64,000 nt of DNA from Nemania diffusa (lineage: Eukaryota; Ascomycota; Sordariomycetes; Xylariales; Xylariaceae). Position 1 is the stretch's first letter. The number at the start of each line of letters is the position of its first letter. The notes under the pieces were generated by a model that was not told the origin of the DNA, made no database searches, and worked only from the letters and a program-made list of their open reading frames with translations. Both the position numbers and the translations under genes were made by a program. The stretch lies in NCBI GenBank assembly GCA_038501195.1, contig JBBPUQ010000001.1, positions 4,960,001 through 5,024,000 of the forward strand, written 5' to 3'. Positions 1 through 12,684 of the stretch are shown here, piece by piece.

Positions 1-1139
1 TTAACTAATTAAATAAAATTAATTTTAAAGTTAAAAAAAATAACTAAAATATAATTATTAAAATTAAAAAACTTTTATTTTAATTTAAACTTTTTGTTAA
101 TATTTATATTTTTGTAACTTTTTTTTAAATAGTTAAAAAATATTTTAACAATAATTAATTAATTAAAATAGTTTTTAATTAAATATAAAAATAAATATTT
201 AATAACTTTATTATTAATATAAGCTTTAATATTAATTATTTTTGTAATATTATTAACAAATTAATTTTTATTAATAATTAGTCGATTTTTTATAATATAT
301 AGTTATATTTTAAATTTAATATTATTTTTGTTTTTATTATTATAAAAAATAAATATAAATATTTTAATTAATTTATAAAATTTTTTATTTGTTTAAATAA
401 ATTTTAAAATATTATTTTTATAAAAAAATAAATTAATAATATATTAATTAATTTTATTTAATAATTTTTAAATATAATTATATTTAATAATAGCTATTTT
501 TAATTTTTAAAATAAATAATTAATAATTTATTTAAAATAAAAATTAAAAGTAAGTTTTTTTTTATTATTTTTTATTAAACAATTTAATTGTTTTTTTTTA
601 TTAATTATAATTTTATTAAACTTTTTAGTTTAATTAACAAAAGTTTTTATATATTAAATAAATAATATAGCTAAATTATATAAATTTTTAATTTATTATT
701 AATATATTATTATTATTAAAAATTTAACTTTTATTTTTTAAAATAAAATATTAAAATGTTTAATTAAATTAACAAAAATATTTTTATTAATTAATTTATT
801 AAATTTAAACTAGATTTTTTTTTTTAACAAAATAACAAAAATAAAAAAAAAAGCGATTTTATTAAGTTTATATAATTTAGCAGTATATTTTTTTAATAAA
901 TAGTTAATTTTTTAAAAAAAGTTTTTTTAGTTTAAAATATAATATTTATATATAAAAAAAAAGTTTTATATTTAATTTTAAAAACTTTTTATTAAAAAAG
1001 TTAAAATAATTAATTTATTATTGTTTTTAGTTTTTATAATAATTAAAATATTTTAACTAAATCTTTTAAAATATATTTAAATATTAATTTTTATATAAAA
1101 AGTTAAAAAAAACTATTTATTATTTATAATTATAAATAA
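1..1139. repeat. Left part of repeat B copy 1, interrupted by LTR-1
   Basis: This stretch aligns almost base for base with about 9083-10221. Its continuation is found at 8395-8800, on the other side of LTR-1. Copy 1 therefore was one unit split by the retrotransposon. The repeat probably starts left of the window. No coding potential survives, so its original identity cannot be told. Confidence 0.75.
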
Positions 1140-1441
1140 TATAAGAGCTAAAAAAAAACAATTAATATAGCATATATAAAAATATTATATATTTAAAAAA
1201 AAATATTAAGCTAAAAAAAAAAAAAAAAAAAAGATTAAGTTTATAACAATAAGTTTAATTATATATAAGTTTTTTTTTTTGTAATAAATATTTTTTTTAT
1301 TGTTTTAATATTATTTGTTATATTTTTATTGTTTATTTTTAGTATAATAAAGTAAATATTTGCTACAAAATATAATAAATATTTTAATATATTTTTTATA
1401 TACTATTTTTTTATATAGTATATATAATTTAATTATAACTA
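1140..1441. repeat. LTR-1 left LTR
   Basis: 302 bp, paired with 8093-8394 at a constant offset of 6953. It is more AT-rich than its partner: for example it reads CAATTAATATAGCATATA where the right LTR reads CAGTTAATATAGCACATA. Most differences are transitions. Confidence 0.82.
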
Positions 1442-4400
1442 TTTTTTTGTTTATTTAAAGTTTGTTTTAAATTTGCAGTAATTATAAAGCTAATAAATAA
1501 TTTAAACTTTTTAAAACTTAATTTTATAAAGTTATATTTAATTAAATTTAGTATAATTGTTGTTTTTATAGTTTAATTTAATTTGTTTTTTTTTAAAAGT
1601 TTTTAATTAATATTTTAATTATTTAAATAGTTTTGTTTTATTAAAATAACTATTATAATATTGTTATAACAAAGTAAAAAAGTTATAAAAGTTAATAGCA
1701 AAATATTATATATTATTTAAATTTTAGCTTTTTTAGCTTATTTTATAAAATAGTTTTTTATATTAAATTTATAAAAACAAAATCTTTTTAACTTTTTATT
1801 TTTTATTATTAATATTTAAGTTTATAATTTTTTTATTTAAATGTTTGTACTTTTGTTTAAATAGTAAATTATTTGTATATTTTTATAGTTAATTTATATA
1901 AAATTAATGTGTTTTTTTTTACTAGTTTAATAGTTTTAATAAATAAATATAATTTTTACATTTTAAAATTTTATATAATATTTATATAAAAAAATAATTA
2001 AGTTTGTTATTTAAACAGTTAATTTGTTTACTTTTTTTTTTTAAAATATAAACAAAGTTATTTATATTAAAATTTAACTTTTGTTTATATTTATTAATTT
2101 ATTTAGTTATTTTATTTTATACTTTTTATATTTAATTTTTAGTTATAAACAAATATTTGTAAATTTGTTTTTTAAATATTTGTACTTTTTATTAAATAAG
2201 CTTTTTTTAAATAAAAAGCTTAATAGTTGTTTTTGTTTTATTTTTTTAGTTAAAAATTATATATATAAGCTGTTTTATAATAATTTTTTAAAAAGAAAAA
2301 CTTTTTAATAAGTTATATAATAATATAGTTTAAATATTATTTAAAACTAGCAGTATTTTTAACTAATTGTTTTAAAAGTAATTAATATAAAAATATAACT
2401 ACTAGTTAATTTATTAATATATATTTTTTATTTATTTTACTATTTTATAATGTTTTATAAACAAAAAATTTAGTTTTATTTTATAAATTTATAACAGTTT
2501 ATTTATAAAGTTTTTAACAAATTAAAAGCTTTAATTGTTTATAATAAATTTAAGCTATTTAAATAGCTAGTAAAAACTTTTATAATATATTTAAACTATA
2601 TTTTTTGCTATAGCTAATAAATTATAAAATATAGTTTAATAAAACTTAAATAAATAATTTATTATAATAAAAATTATATTATTATTTAATTTGTTTTTAA
2701 AAAAATTTTTAAAGTTAATAATAATATATTATTAAAAATAATTTAAAACTTTAAATAAACAAAACTTATTTAATATTTTGTTTTAAAATGTTTTAACAGC
2801 TTTATAAAAATAGTTAATTATATATATATTAACATTTTTAAGTATTTTTAGTTACTAGTATTTATTTGTTACTAGTTTTTTAGTTTTACTTTTTTTAAAA
2901 TAAGCTATTAAAATTTAATTGTAAATTTTTTAAATTACTTTTGTTTATAAATTGTTTATATTAGTTATAATTAAACGTTTTTTATATATTATTAAATTTT
3001 TAAATATTTAGTAATTTATTTATAATATATTAAATATTAACTTTTTATATTTTTTTAACAAAGAGCTTTTATAGTTAATTTATAATAAAATATTAATTAA
3101 AAGTATATTTAATATAAATAGTAGCTTATTAACAATTAGTTTGTAAATTTTAACTATTTATAAAGTAAGATGTTTTAAAGTAAGATTTTTTAAAGTTAGC
3201 TATTTTAAAGTTATAACTAGCTAAAAAAATACTATTATATATTATTTGTTTTTTTTTTGTTTTTAACTTTTTAATTTATTTTTTAGCTTTAATATAATGT
3301 TTAAAATAATATTTTAAGTTTTTAGCTAATAAATAATTACAAAGTTATAATATAATATTAGTTTAACTTATTTAATTTATTAAAAGTTTAATATATATTT
3401 AACAGTAAAATATTCTAATGTTATATAGTTAATAATTATTATAAAAAGCTTAATTTGTTATAAATTTATTAGTTTTGCTTTTTAATAAATAAGTTTTTTT
3501 ATTACTATTAATATTTTTTTGTTATAAATGCTATAATTAAATTTAGCTTTATAAAATGCTTTAAAATAAAATATTATAAAATATTAGTTATTTTTTAAGC
3601 TGTTTTTTTATAAAAAGCAATTTGTAGCTATTTTGTTTAATATATTTATTTTTATATGCGTTTTTATATTAAACAAAAAATAATAAAGCATTAGTGCTAA
3701 TAATAAAGTTTGTTTTAACTAGTTAAATATTTTTTAATATATTTTAAACTAGTTAAAATAAACTATAGTAACTATTAACTAAATTAGTAGTTTTATAATA
3801 TAGCTAAACTTTTTAATAAACTATTTATAAAAATTATAAAACTTTAAAAAAAATTATATTTTTTAAATTTAAGTTATGCTATATTTTTTAAGTAGTTTTT
3901 ATTTATAAATTATTTTAATTTTTGCTAAATTTATTTTAATTTTATTAATATTAATAATAGATTTTAAAAATTTAGTTTTAATTATATAAAATTTATATTT
4001 TTTTAAGTTTGTTTATAATTTTGCAGTTTATAATTTATTTAAAACTTTTTTTATATAAAATTTATATTTAACTTTATTGTTTAAATATATTAATATATTA
4101 TTAATATATATTATATAAAATATATCAAAATATTTAGTTAAAATATTGTTAATAAACTGTTAAAATATAACTAGTTTATTTATTAAACTAAAAAATAAAA
4201 CATTAAATTAATATGTTTTATATTGTATACAAAATATAGTTAAAAATTTACATTTTTTTGTTATATATATATAATAAAATATTTGCTTTATGTTTAATTT
4301 AGTATAAATTTTTGCTTTTATAAAACAAATAAACATTTTATTAATTAAAAACAAAAAATATTAATTTTTTTATATTAAAAAGTTTAGTTTTTAATAATTT

Positions 4401-7400
4401 ATATATAGCTTTAAAAATTTATTGCTTTTTTATATAAATAAAACTAGTACTATTTAAAGTATTATAATAAACTTAATAAAACTTTTTATTAAGTTTTTAT
4501 ATATATATTGTTTATAAATTTTAGTTTTTTTTAAAAACATTTTATATAAAGCGCTATATTTTAAGTTTTTTAAATTTTTTGTAAATTTGATTTAATAATT
4601 AATTTTATGTTTTTAAAATAATATTTAATTAAAAATTTTTTTATTAAATATATTGAAATATTTGTAATATTTTGTAAATATTACTTGTTTAACTATTTTT
4701 TAAAAGTTTTTTTTTAAGCTTTTTAATTTAAACTTTTTTTAAGCAATTATTAAGTTTATTTTATATAAAAAAGTTATTTTATATAATTTAATGTTTTTTT
4801 AATATATTATTATTACAAAAGTTATAATATTTAATATAAAAATGTTAACAAATTAATACTTGTATTATTTTATAGCGTTTTTTTATAGTTTATATTTACT
4901 ATAATAGTTTTTTAGCTTAAGTTTTTTTTTTAGTAAAACTTTTTTAAATAAGTTTTTTTGAAATAGTTTTATTTTACTGTTATTTACTAGTAATATTTTT
5001 ATTTTTTATAACTTATATTTTATTTAGTTTTTTTTAAACAAGCTAACAATATATTAAAAAAGTTTAAATATAATATAAATAAAGCTAATTATAAAAAAGT
5101 ATTTTTTTGTTTTTTTATTTAATTTTTTATATATAACTTTTAATTAAAAAATTTGTTTTTTTATAACAAACAAGTTTTATAACTAAATAATATTTTGTAC
5201 TTTTTAAGTTATTTTAGTTTTAAATAGCTTGTTTTATTATATAGTATTAATTTAATAATTTGAACTTTTTAATTTTTTTGTTTTATTTAATAATATATTT
5301 TTAATAAACTTTTTTTTTTTTGTAATAAAAAATATCAGTTTTTGTTTTTAATAATTAATTAATACATTATAATATATAAAAAACTTTTATTTAATAATTA
5401 TATTATATTTTATATTTAATATTATTATAAAAGTATTTTAAATAATATATATATTAATATAAAAATAAACATTTAATATTTTAGTAATTTTTTAGTTATT
5501 ATTGTTATTATATTTTATAACAAAAATAAACTTAAAACTAAACAGTTTAAAAAAGTTTAAAAGTTATATTATTTTTTTAACAAATTAAATATTTATATAT
5601 AAATATACTTTAGTTTTTATATTAATTAAAGCAAAAATAAAAAGTTTTAGTTTATTAAATATTATTAAATAAGCTATTAATAAAAGCTTTTTTTTAAAAA
5701 TTTTTTTTAAAAAATTAAATAAAACTTTTTTATATTAATTTAAGTTTAAAACTAATAGTATAATAAGCTTAAAAAAAAAAACTAGTTATTTTAAGCTTTT
5801 TTATTTTTTAAACTTTTTTTTTCTATATTAACTTTTTAGTTGTTTTTAAAATAACTTATTTTTTTTTTTATAATTGTTATAACTTAAACAATATTTAAGT
5901 GTTTATGTTTTTTATAATATAAACAGTTAATATTTTAATAGCTAGTTTTATAACAAATAAAGCAAAAATTTTTTTGTATTAAAATTACTTCTTTTTTATA
6001 TTGTAGTTTTATATAAAGCTTATGCTTGTTTTTTGATTTTTTAAATATTAAAATAAAAAAATATTGTTTAATAGTTAAAAATACAGCTTTATTAAATAGT
6101 AGTTTTACAAGTAAGTTTTATAAAAGTAAATTTTTTGTAAATAAATTTTTTAAAATGCTAACTATACTATATTTTAATAATTATTAGTTAATTTTTTACA
6201 AAATAAAGTTATTAATAAAGTTTTTGTACTATTAATAGTTAACAATTTAAATATAAAAATAATAAATATTAAAAGTAACTTTAAAGCTATTTATATTAAA
6301 TATTATAACTTTGTTTAATTATTTTAATAGTTTATTATATAAATTTTGTTTATAGTTAGTTTAAAATATATAAACTTAATTAATTAATTTAATAAACTTA
6401 AGTTAAAAATTTAAAAATATTTTTAGTTTTTTTATTTTAAACTTTTTATATTTAATTTAAGTTTTTTTATATTTATAAAAGTTATTATATAACTTTAGTA
6501 AATATTTTAAAACTTTTATAGTAGTTATATATATAAAACTATTTTATTTTAAAACTTACTTTATAAATAAAATAATTTTTAAAGTAGTTAATTTGTTTAT
6601 ATGTTTTAAAATATAATATATTTAGTTTTATTTATTTATAAAATAGTTTATATTTGTTTAAAGTTTATTTTTTATAAATAAATACTAATAATAAAATTTA
6701 ACTATAAATTTGCTGTTTAAAAAAATATTATTAATAAAAACAAAAAAGTTTGTTATTTTTATATTTTGTTTTTTATTGTTTAAAAATGTTAAACTTAATG
6801 TTATATTTTTTTTATAACTGCTTTTTTAAATAGTGTTTTTTAAAGCAAATATATTATAAATAAAGCTTTTTAAAGTAAATATATATAAAGTAATAAATTT
6901 TTAAATATTTGCTTTAAAGTTTAAATTGTTTTAAATAATTTAACTTTAAATAATTTTTTTAAATATAATAATAAATAAAATATTTTTTATTAAAATAAAT
7001 TAACTAAAAGTAGTTTTATTGTTAGTATTATTTATATAAATATAACTTTTTTAAATAAAAAGCTGCTAAATAAATATTTATTAAGTAAATTTTTATTTAG
7101 TAATAACTTATATAATAAGTATTTTTTTGCATACTTTTACTAAAGCTTTTTAAAAAACCTCGTTATAATTTTATAGTTTTTTAATTTTTTTTTTGTATAT
7201 TTTTAAAACTTGTTTATTTTTAACTAGCTTTGTTTTAGTTTTTTATAAAAACTGTTTACTTTTTTATATAAAATTTTTTATAATATAGCAAATAATATAT
7301 AAATAGTTTTAATTTTAGCTACTATTAAAAGCTATAATATATAACTAGTTTATTGTTTTATAAAATATTTAAGTTATAATAATATAAATATATACTTTGT

Positions 7401-8092
7401 TAAAAACAAGCTTAAATTTAACTTTGTTTAATTTTTTTTAAATATTGTAATTAATAGTAAATTTTTTATTTTTAAACTTATGTTTTATTATATTAAATAA
7501 AAAAAATATTTTATATATATAGCATTATTTTTATTAATAAGTTAATTTATGTTTATTTTTTATTTAAAAAAAAATATTTTATTAAATTTTATTAACAGTT
7601 AAATAAAACATATAAAAATTTTATATTGTTTTGTTTTTTATATAGTTTTAATACTATTAATAAATACTTTTTTTAAAACTATTAAAGTATTTTTTAGCAA
7701 ACTTTAATGTAGTTTTTTGCAAAATAATATTGTAAATTATAAACTTTTTAGCTAAAAAGTTTAAAGCTGCTTTTTTTGCATTAAAATAACTATTTTTGTT
7801 TTTAAAATAAAAATAAAAATTGTTTAGTACAAGCATTTTTTTTTTTTTTTTTTTTTAAGTGCTAGAAAAACCTGCAGTATTATAGCTCGGCATTTTTTTT
7901 TTTTTAAAGTATAAAATTAATATAAAAAGTATAAAAAAAATTCAGTATTAAATAAAAAATTTAGTATTTAGTAATAAATCAGTATTTCAGTATTAATATT
8001 AAATATGTTTAATATTAAATTAATGTTAAATCAGTATTAAGTTAAGCTTTTTAATGTTAACTTATAACAAATAAATAAAACAAGCTTAATAT

Positions 8093-8394
8093 TATAAAAG
8101 CTGAAAAAAAACAGTTAATATAGCACATATAAAAATACTGTATATTTAGAAAAAAATACTAAGCTAAAAAAAAAAAGAAAAAAAGAATTAAGTTTGCGAT
8201 AGCAGGTTTAATTATATACAGGTTTTTTTTTTTGTAATAAATACTTTTTTTATTGTTTTAGTATTATTTGTTATGTTTTTATTGTTTGCTTTTAATATAA
8301 TGGAGTAAATGTTTGCTACAAAGCGTAATAAATACCTTAGTGTATTTTTTACACATTGTTTTTCTGTATAGTAAATGTAGTTTAGTTATAACTA
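8093..8394. repeat. LTR-1 right LTR (less mutated)
   Basis: 302 bp, same length as the left LTR. It keeps G/C at many sites where the left LTR has A/T (for example TTTGCGATAGCAGG against TTTATAACAATAAG), so it is closer to the ancestral sequence. The upstream flank is AT-rich, and the downstream flank resumes repeat B copy 1. Confidence 0.82.
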
Positions 8395-8800
8395 ATAATT
8401 ATAATTTATTAAAAATTAAATTAACTTATTTTTTAATTTATTGTTTAAAAATAGTATATTTTTTAAATGTTAATATTATTATAACAATTAATTATAGTTT
8501 GATTTTTTTATAAAAAATATTTAAAAATAGTTTTTATATTTTATAAATATAAATAATTTATAAATTGTTATATAAAACTTATAAAAAAAGCAAAGTTTTA
8601 AACAAATAAAACTATATTATATAAAAAATTTATAAATAAAAAAAAAAAAAAGTTAAAAATTCTTTTATAAAAAAATTGCTTATATATATATATATAAAGC
8701 AGTTTAAAATAACAATAAATAAAATTATTTATTTAGTTAAACAGTAAAACTACTTAATTTATTTAAATAATTAAGCTAATATAAACTAACTATAACTTTT
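8395..8800. repeat. Right part of repeat B copy 1
   Basis: Aligns with about 10218-10630, including the shared segments TTATTAAAAATTAAATTAA and AAAGCAAAGTTTTAAACAAA. It continues the unit broken at 1139 by LTR-1. Confidence 0.75.
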
Positions 8801-9069
8801 TTATTATTTTTAGTTATATTTAAAATATTATTAATATTATTGTAAATATTATATAAAACTAATTTAGTTATATTATTAAAAAAAGTTAATTAATTAGTTT
8901 TTTATTTAATATTATATTTTTTATTATTTATATATATTTTATAAATTAATTAAATATAAAATTTAATATATTAATTAAATAAAATATTGTTATTAAAATA
9001 TATAAAAAAAATATTTAATAATTTATTAAATAGTTTATTTTTAAAATATTTTTTTTACTTTTTTTTTTT

Positions 9070-10630
9070 TAACTTAGTTTTTTTAATTAAATAAATAAAA
9101 TTTATTTTAAAATTAAAAAAAGTAATAAAAATATAATTATTAAAATCGAAAAATTTTTATTTTGATTTAAACTTTTTATTTATATTAATATTTTTATAAC
9201 TTTTTTTTAAATAATTAAAAAAAACTTTAATAATAATTAATTAATTAAAATAACTTTTAATTAAATATAAAAATAAATATTTAATAACTTTATTATTAAT
9301 ATAAGTTTTAATATTAATTATTTTTATAGCTTTATTAATAAATTAGTTTTTATTAATAATTAATTAATTTTTTATAATATATAGTTATATTTTAAACTTA
9401 ATATTGTTTTTGTTTTTAATATTGTAAAAAATAAATATAAATATTTTAATTAATTTGTAAAATTTTCTATTTATTTAAATAAATTTTAAAATATTATTTT
9501 TATAAAAAAATAAATTAATAATATATTAATTAGTTTTATTTAATAGTTTTTAAATATAGTTATATTTAATAGTAGCTATTTTTAATTTTTAAAATAAATA
9601 ATTAATAATTTATTTAAAATAAAAATTAAAAATAAGCTTTTTTTTATTGTTTTTTATTAAATAGTTTAGTTGTTTTTTTTTATTAATTATAATTTTATAA
9701 AACTTTTTAGTTTAATTAATAAAAGTTTTTATATATTAAATAAATAATATAATTAAATTATATAAATTTTTAATTTGTTATTAATATATTATTATTATTA
9801 AAAATTTAATTTTTATTTTTTAAAACAATATATTAAAATATTTAGCTAAATTAACAAAAGCTTTTTTATTAATTAGTTTATTAAATTTAAATTAAGTTTT
9901 TTTACTTAATATAATAATAAAAATAAAAAAAAATATAATTTTATTAAATTTATATAATTTAATAATATATTTTTTTAACAAATAGTTTATTTTTTAATAA
10001 AAGTTTTTTTAATTAAAAATATAATATTTATATATAAAAAAAAAATCTTAAATTTAATTATAAAAACTTTTTATTAAAATAACTAAAATAATTAATTTAT
10101 TGTTATTTTTAGTTTTTATAATAACTAAAATATTTTAATTAAGTTTTTTAAAATATATTTAAATATTAGTTTTTATATAAAAAGTTAAAAAAAATTACTT
10201 ATTATTTATAATTATAAGCAGTTATAATTTATTAAAAATTAAATTAATTTATTTTTTAATTTGTTGTTTGAAAATAATATATTTTTTAAATATTAATACT
10301 ATAATAACAATTTATTATAATTTAGTTTTTTTTTAAAAAATATTTAAAAATAGTTTTTATATTTTATAATTTATAAATAATTTATAAATTATTATATAAA
10401 GTTTACAAAAAAAGCAAAGTTTTAAACAAATAATGCTATATTATATAAAAAATTTATAAATAAAAAAAAAAAAGAAAAAATTAAGAATTCTTTTATATAA
10501 AAATTGCTTATATATATATATAAAACAATTTAAAGCAGTAATAAATAAATCATTTATTTAGCTATATAGTAAAGTTTTTTATTTATTTAAGCAATTAATA
10601 GTTTTAATATTAACTAACTTATAACTTTTA
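9070..10630. repeat. Repeat B copy 2, uninterrupted, with empty LTR-1 site
   Basis: Its left part matches 1-1139 and its right part matches 8395-8800, with the junction at GCAG (10218-10221) where LTR-1 sits in copy 1. The copy is equally AT-degraded. The 270 bases between the copies (8801-9069) show nothing recognisable. Confidence 0.75.
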
Positions 10631-11539
10631 TTAAAAAATTAACTAAAAAATTTAATTTACTATTAAATATATTTATTAAAAAATAAACAAATATATAAAA
10701 AAACTAAAAACAGTAATAAATAATAATAAATAAACTTTTGTTTTTATTTTAAATTGTTTTAAATATAGCTATTATATTTTATTTAATTAATAAATAATAA
10801 TATTATAATATAATTAATAATAAAAATAAAAAATTAATAGTAATTTTTATATTATTAAATTATTATAAATTATAATAAATAAATTTTTAACTTAAATATA
10901 ATAAATTATAAAATTAATTTATATAATAATATTAAACAATTATAACTATAATTTAAATAATTTAATTTATTTAAAATAGTTATTAAATTTATATAATAAA
11001 AATATAATAAATAATAGTTTATTAAATTTTTTAAGTTAATATAATTTTAATAGCTAATTTTAAATATTATAAAACATTAATAATAATATTAATTTAAAAA
11101 ATATATAATGTTATTAAAATATATATAATTATTTATTTAAAAAAGTTATTTAATTAATAATGTTTAATAATTTTATTTTTAATTAAAAAATTATATAGTT
11201 TATATTTTTATTATTTATATTTTGTTAATAAAATTATTTATTATAGTTTAATAATATAACTTTATATAATTTATTAAAAATTATTACTAAAAAAATAAAC
11301 TTAAAACTAATATTTATATTTAATAAATTATTTTATTATTAATTTTATTTTATAAATTAAAGTTTTAATTAATTTACAAAATATTAATAAAACAATTATA
11401 TAAAAAAATAACTTTTAAAAAGCTTATAAATTATATTATTTAGCTATTTTTTTAATATTATATTGCTATATATTATATTTTTTTTATATTTTTTAATATA
11501 AAATTATACTGTTTTTAAATTTTAACTTTTAACTATTAA
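10631..11539. other. AT-rich stretch, nothing recognised
   Basis: Only A/T-dominated sequence without ORFs, clear terminal repeats or matches I could see to the other repeats of the block. Confidence 0.6.
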
Positions 11540-11945
11540 TATATTTATATAGTTTTATATAACAGTAAAAAGTTAATTAAGTATTATATAAAATAATAAT
11601 TAATTTTATATAATAAAAAGTTTATTAAATATTAAATATAATAATAACTATATAGCAATAAAAAATTAATTAAATATTATATATAATAATAATTAATTTT
11701 ATATAATAGCAAAGATTTCATTAAATATTATATATAATAATAACTAATATTATATAAAAATACAAAGTTAATTAAAAAGTTTATTAAATATAAAATATAA
11801 TAATAATTAATATTATATAATAATAAAAAATTAATTAAATATTATATATAATAATAATTAATTTTATATAATAGTAAAAAGTTTATTAAATATTAAATAT
11901 AATAATTAATATTATATAATAATAAAACATTTATTAAATACTGCG
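11540..11945. repeat. AT-rich minisatellite
   Basis: A degenerate unit of roughly 55-65 bp recurs about six times, each with a core like AAATATTATATATAATAATA followed by ATTTTATATAATAG and AAAAAGTTTATT. Unit boundaries vary, so length and copy number are approximate. The 11,946-12,324 stretch after it is featureless AT. Confidence 0.6.
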
Positions 11946-12324
11946 TTTTTTAATTTTTGCTTTTTTAATAGTTTTTTTAAAATATTTATTTAATATATTA
12001 AAAAAATTAATTATAAAAAAAGCAAATTTTTAAAAAAATATAAAAATAACAATTAATAATAAATATAAAAACAATGTTTTTAAAACATTATTAAACAATT
12101 AATAATATATAAATAATATTTAAAATTAAAACTTTTTTTTAAACTTTTTTATTATAATAAAAACATATATATAAATTTTGTTTATATTTTATTTATATTT
12201 TTTATTAAAACAATTAATATAAATATTTAATAATAAATATATTAATTAAATTATATAGTAAAGATATTAAAATAAAATAAATAAACTTTATATTTTTTAT
12301 TTAACTTATTAATATATATTTATA

Positions 12325-12684
12325 TTTTATTTATTTTGTTTATTTTATTTATATTATTTATTTTATTTATTTTATTTATTTTATTTATTTTATTTATTTT
12401 ATTTATTTTATTTATTTTATTTATTTTATTTATATTATTTATTTTATTTATTTTATTTATTTTATTTATTTTATTTATTTTATTTATTTTATTTATTTTA
12501 TTTATTTTATTTATTTTATTTATTTTATTTATTTTATTTATTTTATTTATTTTATTTATTTTGTTTATTTTATTTATTTTATTTATTTTATTTATTTTAT
12601 TTATTTTATTTATTTTATTTATTTTATTTATTTTATTTATTTTATTTATTTTATTTATTTTATTTATTTTATTTATTTTATTTA
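12325..12684. repeat. 9-bp satellite, unit TTTATTTTA
   Basis: About 40 head-to-tail copies of a 9-bp unit with only a few variants (GTTTATTTTA, TTTATATTA). Because 9 is a multiple of three, the array stays open on the + strand and would encode a Phe-Ile-Leu repeat; this is a composition artefact and not a gene. Confidence 0.9.

Larger units (their letters stand above)
1140..8394. mobile_element. LTR retrotransposon LTR-1, RIP-inactivated
   Basis: Two 302-bp direct repeats (1140-1441 and 8093-8394) bound a 7.25-kb unit with no length difference between them. The ends read TA...TA, as expected if TG...CA was mutated by RIP. Flanks are ATAA on both sides, matching GCAG at 10218-10221 in the empty-site copy (all changes are transitions), so the target duplication is 4-5 bp. 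The interior (1442-8092) is so AT-rich that gag/pol cannot be recognised; family (Gypsy or Copia) is undecidable by eye. A patch at about 7,860-8,092 keeps unusually many G/C bases. Confidence 0.82.

Noticed and set aside
2081..2308. 75-codon ORF rich in Phe, Leu and Tyr in the AT block
   Set aside because: Composition is what any open A/T frame gives; it lies inside the decayed interior of LTR-1.
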